DNA from: Paramuribaculum sp.
Lineage (GTDB): Bacteria; Bacteroidota; Bacteroidia; Bacteroidales; Muribaculaceae
NCBI GenBank assembly: GCA_009775605.1
Contig: VSPV01000057.1
Coordinates: 1-15,001, forward strand
DNA: 15,001 nt
Direction: 5' to 3'
A model generated the notes under the pieces. That model made no database searches. It was not told the DNA's origin and was given only the letters and a program-made list of their open reading frames with translations. Both the position numbers and the translations under genes were made by a program. This document shows, in pieces, positions 5,725-12,497 of this stretch. How positions within the stretch are numbered: the first letter of the stretch is position 1; each line of letters opens with the position of its first letter.

Positions 5725-8700
5725 TCAACTCATTATTCGCTGGCTTCCCCAGCTGATGTGTATCTTTCCCTCGCTGTCGCGTTCCCTGACCAGCAGGCTC
5801 TCGATGACGGACATGGTGACGTCGAACTCCTCGAAAATCTCGGACTGCTCCTTCACTTCTCCGGTCTTGATGAACTCGTTCAGCCGTTCTTTGGTCAATA
5901 CCAGGGCCATCAGGTTCTGCTCCACAGAATCCTTGTAGGTGACATAATGCACGTCCTTCAGCTCTTTAGAGTCAAGACGTATGAAGCGGAAATAGAACTG
6001 TTCCATCTTCGGGATGTTCCATTGGAGCGATTCAAGTATCACGTCGTTGCAGGTGGGGATGTTCACCGAGCTGCTCAGGCTCTGCTGCGTGCAGACCAGT
6101 ATGCCGTTTACGGTGGAGTCGAACTCCGTCACGATGCTTTGCCGTTTCTTGAAAGCCACGTCTCCCTTGACCACGAATACCGGCCTGTCGGGAAAACATT
6201 CGCGGAGACGGTTCCCGTAGAGGTCGAATGCGGCTATGGACGTGCAGCCGACGGCCACTTTGCCGGGAATCTTCCGTATCAGTCTCTCGATGTACCTTGT
6301 TTTTTTCGGAATCCCGTCACCGGAATAGCCCTCTATCAGGTGGGGGACGGAACAGGCCTTGATGAGTAGCTTGATCTGCCGCATAAGACGTAGTCCGGCA
6401 TCCTTCTTCGTGTCACCCGTGCTGTTGTAATACAACTCGCAGATACGGCAGAACTCCTCGATGATGACACGGTAAACCTCGCGTTCGCCATCGGCAGGGC
6501 TGACGGTGTGTGTCCGTATCTTGTACTTCTCGCCGGCAAAGTCCCTGAACTTGCGGGTGATGACGGTCTTCCCGATAAGCTCTGCAAGTTCCTCTTTGTT
6601 ATAGACATCCTGGTTCTGTTTCTCTATTCCGAACACGGTGGATTTTCCCGGACAGTGGCAGGCGCGGAAAAGTACATGCCCCCTGAAAGCAGGGAACGGC
6701 TCACCGTAATGCGGGTTGTTTTCTTCCTCTATCTCCTTGTCCCTGTTCTCGTGGTACACCCGGCTGCTCCAGCAGATCATATTTACGGAGTTGTTGTACA
6801 GCAGCTCGAACTGGCTGTACAGTTCTGCGATGTTGTTTCGGGTGGTCGTTCCGGTATCGAGTATTTTGTACTTGAACCTGCGGAAGAGTCCGAGGATATG
6901 CCTTGTGCGCTGTGACGAAGGGTTGGTTATCTCGTCCGATTCGTCAAAAACGAGGCATAGTTTTCTTGAGGAGCGTTTGACAAATTTCGTCAGCCCCCGT
7001 TTCAGTTTGCCGAGCATGGAGGTGGAGAGCACAATGAACACGCCTTCCGGTACGGTTTCAAGGTCGGCATTGTTCCGTATAATCCTGAACCTTTCCCTGT
7101 TTATGGAGAGAAATGGTATCCATGTCATGTTGGTGGCAATGGCGGGGGCCTGTATGATGACGTTCCGTACCTTGCGGAATTTGAGCAGGTATTTGGCACG
7201 GTGATAGACCGCCGCTGTCTTGCCCGATCCCTGCTGCCAGTTAAGCAGCGCGTAGCGTTTCTGCAAAACGAGGTTCAGGTCGTGCTTCTGGAGTGCGGTG
7301 AACTCGCATACGTCACCGTCCTTGTTGATGAATGTCACCCTGTCAAGGTATTCCGCCAGTTGGGTGTCCGGCTTCATGTCGGGAAACTGCCGGTTCTGGA
7401 TTTCATATTGCCTGCGTTTCCTACGGATCAGCTTCTCTGCCACATGGATTTCACGCATGTTCTTTTCTGTCAGGATTTCCGGCATGGGCAGTTCGGTGCG
7501 CCCCAACACGAGGTCGTTGATGCCTGCCGCCTTGTGCGAAACCTTGTCTAACAGTCGTGGGGCGTACTGTTTCAGTTTGAACCCGTAGGAGGTCTTTACC
7601 AATGCCACTTCCTTGCGTGGCACGACATTCTGCGAGGTGATGTACCTACGGATGACGGCAAGCACTTTCTTCGGGGTAAGCTTGTTCTTTTCCCATTGCG
7701 CGACTTGTTCCCGTGTGGCGTTCTCCGGCGGTTTCTGGTTGCGGAACTTCGTGACCAGTGCTTCCGCCTTGCCGATATGTTTGTTCAACTTGGCGTGTGC
7801 CTTCAGTTCGTACATGTACTTGGCGAGCCTATACTCGAACACTTCAAGCTCTTCCTTGTCTATCCTGTTTGTCTCGCGCATCAGGTCGAAACGCAGCCTG
7901 TGTTTCATCGTCCTTGCTTCGCTGATACGGTTCTTCAATTCTTCCGCCGTTATGAATTCCTCCGCGTTGTAAGCCTGCATCTCGATATGAACCGATTTGC
8001 GCAGGAATACCATGATTTTCGTATTGAAATCGCGGACTCCGACGGAGGCAAAGGCTGACGGAGACAGTTTTGTCTGTCCGACAAAAGAAAAGTTGTTATT
8101 GATACTGGCAACCCGTGTTTTCTCCCAAAATTCACTCTGCATAAACGAGCCGGGTACTATGGCCATCAGGATTCCTGCCGGGTTGAGCACGTCGTATGCC
8201 TTGTCTATGTAGTATTCCTGTGACAGCTTGTAATCGAACTTCAGGTTGAAAGGTGGATTGCCGATGACTACATCGAAGCGTTGTTCCGGATAATACTGCC
8301 GGATGTCACATTTTTCGATATGCGCGTCCGGATAGAGGTATCGCGCCACGCTGACGGCTTTCCCGTCTATGTCGAAGCCGTAGGTGTTGTGCTGGTTGGG
8401 CAGATGATTGAAGAAATTGCCCATACCGCAACACATGTCAAGTATCATTTCGGAAGTGTTGGGAGAAAGCATCTCCACCATATCCCTGCACACTTCATGC
8501 GGGGTGAAGAACTGTCCCATCTCAAACTCCTTCTTCGCTTCGGCGTACTCGTTGTAATTGGCGAAATCGGATTGCCTGAGGTTGTGAAGCCCTCCGATGC
8601 CAGTGTAGCAGTTATAGATGCTCTCCGCCGGAATGAGGTCCTTGCCGGAGTCTATGGCGAAAAGTATCTTCTCGTTGACCTCGGCACGCATACCTTGCGG

Positions 8701-8727
8701 TATCTGTTGGGGAATGATGGCATACAT
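5725..8727 (-). CDS. N6-adenine DNA methyltransferase fused to SNF2-like helicase, 1000 aa
   Basis: In order: an HsdM-type methyltransferase start (GQFFTPHEV, residues 71-79), SAM-binding motif I (LDMCCGMGNF, 96-105), catalytic motif IV NPPF (157-160); a basic, helical linker (about 260-460); then a superfamily 2 helicase with a Q-motif-like LQKHDL, Walker A QQGSGKT (498-504), a DEAD-box-like DESD (595-598), the SNF2-like motif III TGTTTRNNIAEL (from 626), and a C-terminal lobe with WNIPKMEQFYFRFIRLDS at the motif V/VI position. No nuclease domain is visible. Phage P1 DarB also joins a methylase to a helicase and protects incoming DNA from restriction; a similar role on an element is inference. 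The frame runs on to a GTG at 8763, but that codon lies inside a terminator hairpin, so the ATG at 8727 is chosen. Confidence 0.88.
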   Translation of the reverse strand: MYAIIPQQIPQGMRAEVNEKILFAIDSGKDLIPAESIYNCYTGIGGLHNLRQSDFANYNEYAEAKKEFEMGQFFTPHEVCRDMVEMLSPNTSEMILDMCCGMGNFFNHLPNQHNTYGFDIDGKAVSVARYLYPDAHIEKCDIRQYYPEQRFDVVIGNPPFNLKFDYKLSQEYYIDKAYDVLNPAGILMAIVPGSFMQSEFWEKTRVASINNNFSFVGQTKLSPSAFASVGVRDFNTKIMVFLRKSVHIEMQAYNAEEFITAEELKNRISEARTMKHRLRFDLMRETNRIDKEELEVFEYRLAKYMYELKAHAKLNKHIGKAEALVTKFRNQKPPENATREQVAQWEKNKLTPKKVLAVIRRYITSQNVVPRKEVALVKTSYGFKLKQYAPRLLDKVSHKAAGINDLVLGRTELPMPEILTEKNMREIHVAEKLIRRKRRQYEIQNRQFPDMKPDTQLAEYLDRVTFINKDGDVCEFTALQKHDLNLVLQKRYALLNWQQGSGKTAAVYHRAKYLLKFRKVRNVIIQAPAIATNMTWIPFLSINRERFRIIRNNADLETVPEGVFIVLSTSMLGKLKRGLTKFVKRSSRKLCLVFDESDEITNPSSQRTRHILGLFRRFKYKILDTGTTTRNNIAELYSQFELLYNNSVNMICWSSRVYHENRDKEIEEENNPHYGEPFPAFRGHVLFRACHCPGKSTVFGIEKQNQDVYNKEELAELIGKTVITRKFRDFAGEKYKIRTHTVSPADGEREVYRVIIEEFCRICELYYNSTGDTKKDAGLRLMRQIKLLIKACSVPHLIEGYSGDGIPKKTRYIERLIRKIPGKVAVGCTSIAAFDLYGNRLRECFPDRPVFVVKGDVAFKKRQSIVTEFDSTVNGILVCTQQSLSSSVNIPTCNDVILESLQWNIPKMEQFYFRFIRLDSKELKDVHYVTYKDSVEQNLMALVLTKERLNEFIKTGEVKEQSEIFEEFDVTMSVIESLLVRERDSEGKIHISWGSQRIMS

Positions 8728-8750
8728 ATTCTGTCGGTTGTTTACGGTTG

Positions 8751-8788
8751 AAAATGAAAACACCCCGCAAGAATCGTCTTACGGGGTG
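8751..8788 (-). terminator. Intrinsic terminator after the 312-aa gene
   Basis: On the minus strand CACCCCG (8788-8782) pairs with CGGGGTG (8767-8761), extended across one mismatch by four A-T/G-C pairs with an ATCG loop, and is followed by TTTTCATTTT. It starts 22 bases after the stop of the 312-aa gene and ends 23 bases before the methylase ATG at 8727. On the plus strand a T-run also follows some distance after, so weak bidirectional function is possible. Confidence 0.8.
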
Positions 8789-8809
8789 CTGTGAGTTTTT
8801 TCTTCATGA

Positions 8810-9748
8810 TCAGTTCTCTCTTAGCGTGATTTCATCAAGGCGGAGACGCTTGAAACAGTTTTCGGCAGTCGTGCTGTCCTTGAACTTGACATCTATGCGT
8901 CCGTTCTTGTAAAACCGGATTTGCTCGGCGTTGATCGTCGTGAGGTCGTACCAGCCGGAAACATCAACATTGTCAGCCTGGAAGCCGGTAATCATATTGC
9001 TTGAACCATGAATGGTGTCATCGGCACCGAACGCGATGCCTTCACAGAAGGTTTCTATGTCGCCCCGATAGTTGTAATGAATCTGGTTACGGTTGTATGA
9101 CAGATAGAACTCATCAAATCTCAGAATTTCAGGGAATGTGATTTTATCTTTCTTCAGTTCCGGCTTGACCTTGCTCCAGCATGATGGACGGACTACTTTC
9201 AAGAACCTGTTCAACAGTTCCTCCTCTGCTGTTTCCCTGAAACTTTTGCCGCCAAGATGTTCTATGACAGCATCCACGTAGGTTTCATAGATTGGACGGA
9301 AGCCCATCGGAAGGGTATTTTTCTCAATTTCCGGTACGGGGACAGAGACATTATATGTCTTGTTGAAATAGGAGATGATACGGCTGGCGAAATTAGCGTT
9401 GGCATTACAGTTCTTGTCAACCATATCATTGAGGATGTCAAACGGTTTGAACTCGTTGTGCGAATAGTCGTCCCTGTCGTTATGGTAGGAATAGAAATCA
9501 CGCATGGATACCTTGCCGTTCTCCTCGTAGTGGAACTTGCGTTCCTCCCGGTACTGTTCCGCTTCCTCTTTGAAGATGGCGTACCAGCGGTCTATCCGGT
9601 CGAGTGTTTTGTAAAGCATGTCCTGTTGGTTCTGACAATAGATCCGGTCTTGCTCCGTAATCTTGTCCTCGTTTTTCACCTGCACGCTCAGGATACCGGA
9701 AAGCAGGTCGGGAGCGTTGCCGGCCTTAGTTGCTGTTGTCGTTTGCAT
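8810..9748 (-). CDS. Uncharacterised 312-aa protein, possibly DUF4942-like
   Basis: A soluble protein with a helical N-terminal third (EQDRIYCQNQQDMLYKTLDR, IDRWYAIFKEEAEQYREERK) and a mixed C-terminal part. The end, WYDLTTINAEQIRFYKNGRI followed by DVKFKD, resembles the closing strand pattern (FKNGNxHxxF) that I associate with DUF4942 proteins, which often sit beside DNA methyltransferase genes on mobile elements; the methylase-helicase gene is indeed next. This assignment is from memory of the pattern and is uncertain. It starts 20 bases after the 276-aa gene, so the two form one transcription unit that ends at the terminator at 8788. It could serve as a partner or modulator of the methylase. 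Confidence 0.7.
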   Translation of the reverse strand: MQTTTATKAGNAPDLLSGILSVQVKNEDKITEQDRIYCQNQQDMLYKTLDRIDRWYAIFKEEAEQYREERKFHYEENGKVSMRDFYSYHNDRDDYSHNEFKPFDILNDMVDKNCNANANFASRIISYFNKTYNVSVPVPEIEKNTLPMGFRPIYETYVDAVIEHLGGKSFRETAEEELLNRFLKVVRPSCWSKVKPELKKDKITFPEILRFDEFYLSYNRNQIHYNYRGDIETFCEGIAFGADDTIHGSSNMITGFQADNVDVSGWYDLTTINAEQIRFYKNGRIDVKFKDSTTAENCFKRLRLDEITLREN

Positions 9749-9768
9749 ATCAGTTGGATTTTTAAGTG

Positions 9769-10599
9769 TTAGAAGTTCTGTGATTTGATTCGGTAGAAGC
9801 AGGTGATGTGTTTTTCCATGTCCTTGACAATCTTCACCTGTTCGGGATAAAAGTTGAGCCTCCGTTCTTCGGCCGGAGCATCAATCTTTTCCCATTCGGC
9901 GAGAGGAAGGAAGATATATTCCCGACGGAAGCACCATACCACGATGTTGTTTTCCCAGTTGCCTTTGAATACCGTTCCCTCGTAGTCCTTCAGGAATTGC
10001 TGGAACTCTTTTTCATTACTGAAAGCTGCATCAAAACCTTGATAGAGATTTCTTGCGGAGCCGCTTGTGTCTTTGGTGAGGTAGAATTTCCGGTAAGTTT
10101 CGGTAGTGAAGCTCCCATATTTGGGACTGGGTTCGGCATAGAACCATAACGGCACTTTGGCTATGAATGTCACTGCACCATTGCCACACGCGCCGCAATG
10201 TCCCCAGTCCTTGAACGCGCCTTCCGTCCATCGCAGGAACTTCATATCTTCCGGATTCACTCCGTGGAATGCCCCTCCGCTGACGCTCAGACGGATATTC
10301 CCGTCTTGTTCCCACACGAAAGGCACATACGGCTGTTCGCATATGGAAAGATGCCCATCCTTTGTATGGTGTAAATTCTCAATGAGGGCGTTTCCGTAAT
10401 AATCCCCGTCTTCGGTCACATAGACCAACCTGTCTCCGATTTGCGGTGTAATCTCCGAACGTGTCCGTTCGATGAGCTCAACATAGTTGTTGGCCATATC
10501 CACATCTTCCTGCGTCAGCCCGTGCTCGTTGTCGTATGAAACATTCCATTCTTTGAGTGTTTCGATACTGTACTTTTCTTTTGTTGCCTGCTGTAACAT
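9769..10599 (-). CDS. DUF4121-like protein, 276 aa
   Basis: The N-terminus (LKEWNVSYDNEHGLTQEDVDMAN), the phrase PQIGDRLVYVTEDGDYYGNA and the C-terminal LPLAEWEKID region match my recollection of the DUF4121 family found on Bacteroidales mobile elements; its biochemical function is unknown. Visible features are a possible metal-binding HCGACG at residues 134-139, a beta-rich middle (GNIRLSVSGGAFHGV) and a conserved-looking aromatic part (NIVVWCFRREYIFLPL). No signal peptide. The ATG lies 46 bases downstream of structured element 2, so this is the first gene of its unit and the counterpart of the 169-aa gene behind element 1. The family call is moderately sure, the gene itself very sure. Confidence 0.75.
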   Translation of the reverse strand: MLQQATKEKYSIETLKEWNVSYDNEHGLTQEDVDMANNYVELIERTRSEITPQIGDRLVYVTEDGDYYGNALIENLHHTKDGHLSICEQPYVPFVWEQDGNIRLSVSGGAFHGVNPEDMKFLRWTEGAFKDWGHCGACGNGAVTFIAKVPLWFYAEPSPKYGSFTTETYRKFYLTKDTSGSARNLYQGFDAAFSNEKEFQQFLKDYEGTVFKGNWENNIVVWCFRREYIFLPLAEWEKIDAPAEERRLNFYPEQVKIVKDMEKHITCFYRIKSQNF

Positions 10600-10619
10600 G
10601 ACAATTGATTTTTGTTAGT

Positions 10620-10637
10620 CCGGCTTTTCGGGGCCGG
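10620..10637. other. Small GC-rich hairpin between element 2 and the 276-aa gene
   Basis: CCGGC (10620-10624) and GCCGG (10633-10637) can form a 5-bp stem with an 8-base loop, 20 bases before the ATG of the 276-aa gene. There is no U-run. It may add to the structured leader; copy 1 shows no equally clear counterpart. Confidence 0.3.
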
Positions 10638-10645
10638 AGTTCCCG

Positions 10646-10800
10646 TAACTACAGGCTATAAAAGGTCGTGTCCCGTACATGCAAGGTTGGCGGGAAAAAT
10701 ACCGAAAGCCCTCCGGGCGAGGATGATTTTTCCACGACACCCGGAGGGCTTGACCTTGCATTGTACGAGCAGGACACGGATTACCTTTGCCTGTGAGTTA
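10646..10800 (-). other. Structured palindromic element, copy 2 (155 bases), candidate leader RNA
   Basis: Same design and orientation as copy 1. The terminal repeat TAACTACAGGC (10646-10656) pairs with GCCTGTGAGTTA (10789-10800, one bulge). Further pairs are AAAGGT (10661-10666) with 10783-10788, CGTGTCC (10667-10673) with 10772-10778, GTACATGCAAGGT (10675-10687) with 10753-10766, and GGAAAAAT (10693-10700) with 10726-10733. A perfect 12-bp repeat AAGCCCTCCGGG (10706-10717) with 10740-10751 competes with two small local hairpins, so two folds are possible. Shared with copy 1 are GCGAGGATGATTT, TGACCTTGC and TACCTTTGCCTGTG. It lies in the presumed leader of the DUF4121-like gene. Confidence 0.7.
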
Positions 10801-10903
10801 GGGGGACTCGGCTGCGGTATGGCTGTTCTGTCCGATATGGATTATTTCATAGATTTATAACGAGATTATGCCCGGAAAATTCCGGTATTCTCGGAAAAAA
10901 TGC

Positions 10904-10911
10904 TATCTTTG
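10904..10911 (+). promoter_or_regulatory. Possible -7 box, plus strand
   Basis: TATCTTTG fits the Bacteroidetes -7 consensus TAnnTTTG. At the expected -33 distance there is only a weak TTCC, not TTTG, so the match is partial. It would direct transcription rightward into a 30-codon ORF (10939-11031) and towards the 3' end of bcp. Confidence 0.35.
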
Positions 10912-10938
10912 CATCAAGATAAAGAGTTATTTGAAAGC

Positions 10939-11031
10939 ATGAGGAATATAGTGATTCTGAACAGTCTGGCATTTTCTTATCCGTTGCCCGTTCTCATGCG
11001 AGTTGAATATAATTCGTTGATAGTCAAATAA
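10939..11031 (+). other. Possible 30-aa ORF in the junction region
   Basis: An ATG about 28 bases after the possible -7 box opens a frame of 30 codons to a TAA, with a hydrophobic product (begins MRNIVILNSLAFSYPLPV). I do not recognise it. It may be a small peptide, the stump of a gene cut by insertion of the element, or chance. The remainder of the gap between the 276-aa gene and bcp (10600-11087) holds structured element 2 and promoter-like sites, and no other gene that I can support. Confidence 0.2.
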
Positions 11032-11048
11032 AATTCCCAAAACTATCA

Positions 11049-11081
11049 CAAATATAGGTATAAGTCAGGTGTAAAAGCAAA
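11049..11081 (-). promoter_or_regulatory. Consensus promoter reading leftwards from the end of bcp
   Basis: On the minus strand TTTG (11081-11078) is followed after 21 bases by TATATTTG (11056-11049), a full match to the Bacteroidetes -33/-7 pattern. The site starts only a few bases after the bcp stop codon. The next gene in this direction is the 276-aa gene at 10599, so the transcript would have a leader of about 440 bases that includes structured element 2. Confidence 0.55.
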
Positions 11082-11087
11082 TTTATT

Positions 11088-11543
11088 TTATCCCAGATTG
11101 AGTATCTGGTTGCCGTGTTCCTTGGTCTTTATCTGTTTGGGCCCGAAAATGTGCTCTATGTTGCCGTCGGGGTCTATTATGAATGTGGTGCGCAGTATTC
11201 CCATATACTTGCGGCCATACATGCTCTTCTCTCCCCATGCGCCCATCTTCTCGGCAAGGGAGTGGTCTGTGTCGGCTATGAGGGTGAAAGGGAGCCCGTG
11301 TTTCTCGATGAAGCGCTGGTGTGAGGCTTCGGAGTCGGGGCTTACGCCCACCACGGCGTATCCTTTTCCGGCGAGCGCCGGAAGATTGTCGCGCAGGGAG
11401 CACGCCTCTGCCGTGCAGCCGGAGGTGTTGTCTTTAGGATAAAAGTAGAGAACGAGTTTCTTTCCGGCGAAGTCGCTGAGACGAACTTCGTTTCCGTTCT
11501 GGTCTTTGCCCAGTATCTCGGGGGCTTTGTCGCCTGTTGTCAT
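11088..11543 (-). CDS. bcp: Thioredoxin-dependent thiol peroxidase (PrxQ/Bcp peroxiredoxin), 151 aa
   Basis: This cytoplasmic peroxiredoxin reduces H2O2 and organic hydroperoxides and is recycled by thioredoxin. The thioredoxin-fold start (GDKAPEILGKDQNG, VRLSDFAGKKLVLYFYPKD) leads to the active site TSGCTAEAC, with peroxidatic Cys43 and the PrxQ-type resolving Cys48 five residues later. The conserved arginine is in GILRTTFIIDPDG. Length and motif order are typical and the gene appears intact. It starts 20 bases after the nitroreductase gene, so the two are probably co-transcribed. No hairpin terminator follows; instead a leftward promoter begins almost at the stop codon, which suggests that sequence beyond it was acquired. 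Confidence 0.95.
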   Translation of the reverse strand: MTTGDKAPEILGKDQNGNEVRLSDFAGKKLVLYFYPKDNTSGCTAEACSLRDNLPALAGKGYAVVGVSPDSEASHQRFIEKHGLPFTLIADTDHSLAEKMGAWGEKSMYGRKYMGILRTTFIIDPDGNIEHIFGPKQIKTKEHGNQILNLG

Positions 11544-11563
11544 GTTTCAGTTTGTGAAAATGG

Positions 11564-12313
11564 TTATTGTTTTATGTCGAACCCACGCTGGCGCAGTGCT
11601 TCGAGCATGCGGTAGCCCATGGCTTCGGAATAATATGATATTATGTGCGCGGCCCAGTCGTTGTCGGACTTGGTGCCGGAACGGCTGGCGTTGTAGGCTG
11701 TCACCTCTGCGTCGTATTCCTTGAGGCTGTCGAGCAGCGTGGCGTCGGAGGAATAAGAATTGGCATGGAACAGCGCGGCCTCCGGTTCTTTGGGCTTGAT
11801 GTCGGGGTGTTCGCGGGGAACGCCGATGGCGAGACCGCACACCACGTAGACGTGCTGGGGGAGCTTGAGCAGCTGGGCGAACGCGGCGGGGTTGACGGTG
11901 CGCGCATAGCCTATGCAGCATGCTCCGAGTCCCATAGCCTCGGCGGCCACAAGAGCTCTCATCATGGCGAGCGAGGCATCCACGGTTCCGACTATCAGGC
12001 CGTCGGCGGTGTCGTAGAACGGAGGCATATCCACACCTTTCTCACGGGCTATCAGGCCGATTTTGTGGTAGTCGGCGCAGAACACCAGGAAATGCGAGCA
12101 GGTCTTTATCTGTTTCTGTCCGGAAATCTCGTAGAGTTTTTCTTTGAGCAGCTGGTCGGTGACATCGATCACGCTATACTGCTGGCCGTTGTAGCTGGTA
12201 GGGGTAGTGCGGACGGCCTCGCGTATAAATTCCATCTGGCTGTCGGTGATTGGCTCGCGCTCATAGCGCCGTATGCTTCTGTGGTCGAGGAGGGTCTGTC
12301 TTACGTCTTTCAT
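11564..12313 (-). CDS. NfsA-type FMN nitroreductase / NAD(P)H oxidoreductase, 249 aa
   Basis: A nitroreductase-family flavoprotein that reduces nitro compounds, quinones or flavins with NAD(P)H. The FMN phosphate-binding motif HRSIRRY is at residues 11-17, SYNGQQ (40-45) matches the second FMN loop (usually SSxNxQ), and the glycine-rich GLGACCIGYAR followed by VVCGLAIGVP is the typical third FMN and strand region. Length and the C-terminal extension fit the NfsA subgroup rather than the shorter NfsB type. It follows the rubrerythrin terminator, so it begins its own unit together with bcp, but I find no consensus promoter in the 80 bases before it. Physiological substrate unknown; the location suggests a link with redox stress. 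Confidence 0.9.
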   Translation of the reverse strand: MKDVRQTLLDHRSIRRYEREPITDSQMEFIREAVRTTPTSYNGQQYSVIDVTDQLLKEKLYEISGQKQIKTCSHFLVFCADYHKIGLIAREKGVDMPPFYDTADGLIVGTVDASLAMMRALVAAEAMGLGACCIGYARTVNPAAFAQLLKLPQHVYVVCGLAIGVPREHPDIKPKEPEAALFHANSYSSDATLLDSLKEYDAEVTAYNASRSGTKSDNDWAAHIISYYSEAMGYRMLEALRQRGFDIKQ

Positions 12314-12392
12314 ATCGTATTGTTTGGATTTTTTGCTTCGGGCAGGATTGCCCTGAGAGTGAAACGCCGGGGCGCGGTGTCTGGTTCGACTG

Positions 12393-12454
12393 TGAAGAAA
12401 AAGAAACCGGCGGCAATAAAAGACGTTGCGTGTGTCTTTTTTATTGCCGCCGGT
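12393..12454 (-). terminator. Strong intrinsic terminator after the rubrerythrin gene
   Basis: The arms 12434-12454 and 12406-12424 form about 19 base pairs with a two-base bulge: on the minus strand ACCGGCGGCAATAAA pairs with TTTATTGCCGCCGGT, loop ACACGCAAC. It is followed on the minus strand by TTCTTTTTCTTC. The plus strand has no T-run. It closes the perR-rubrerythrin unit. The rest of the 184-base gap shows a short GGGCA/TGCCC inverted repeat (12342-12355) and no gene. Confidence 0.85.
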
Positions 12455-12497
12455 GTGGATTTACGGGCTCCGAAGGCCCTCTGGTCGTGCTATCTTA

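Noticed and set aside
5673..10789. TACCTTTG inside both structured elements as plus-strand promoters
   Set aside because: The -33 spacing is wrong (about 23 and 18 bases) and no plus-strand gene follows; conservation is explained by pairing with AAAGGT.
10847..10972. 41-aa minus-strand ORF in the leader of the 276-aa gene
   Set aside because: Random-looking composition; length expected by chance. A leader peptide is possible but not supported.
360..11069. 9-bp direct repeat TAAGTCAGG at 360-368 and 11061-11069 as att repeats
   Set aside because: A 9-bp match between two regions of a few hundred bases is expected by chance at roughly 0.3, and no integrase is present.
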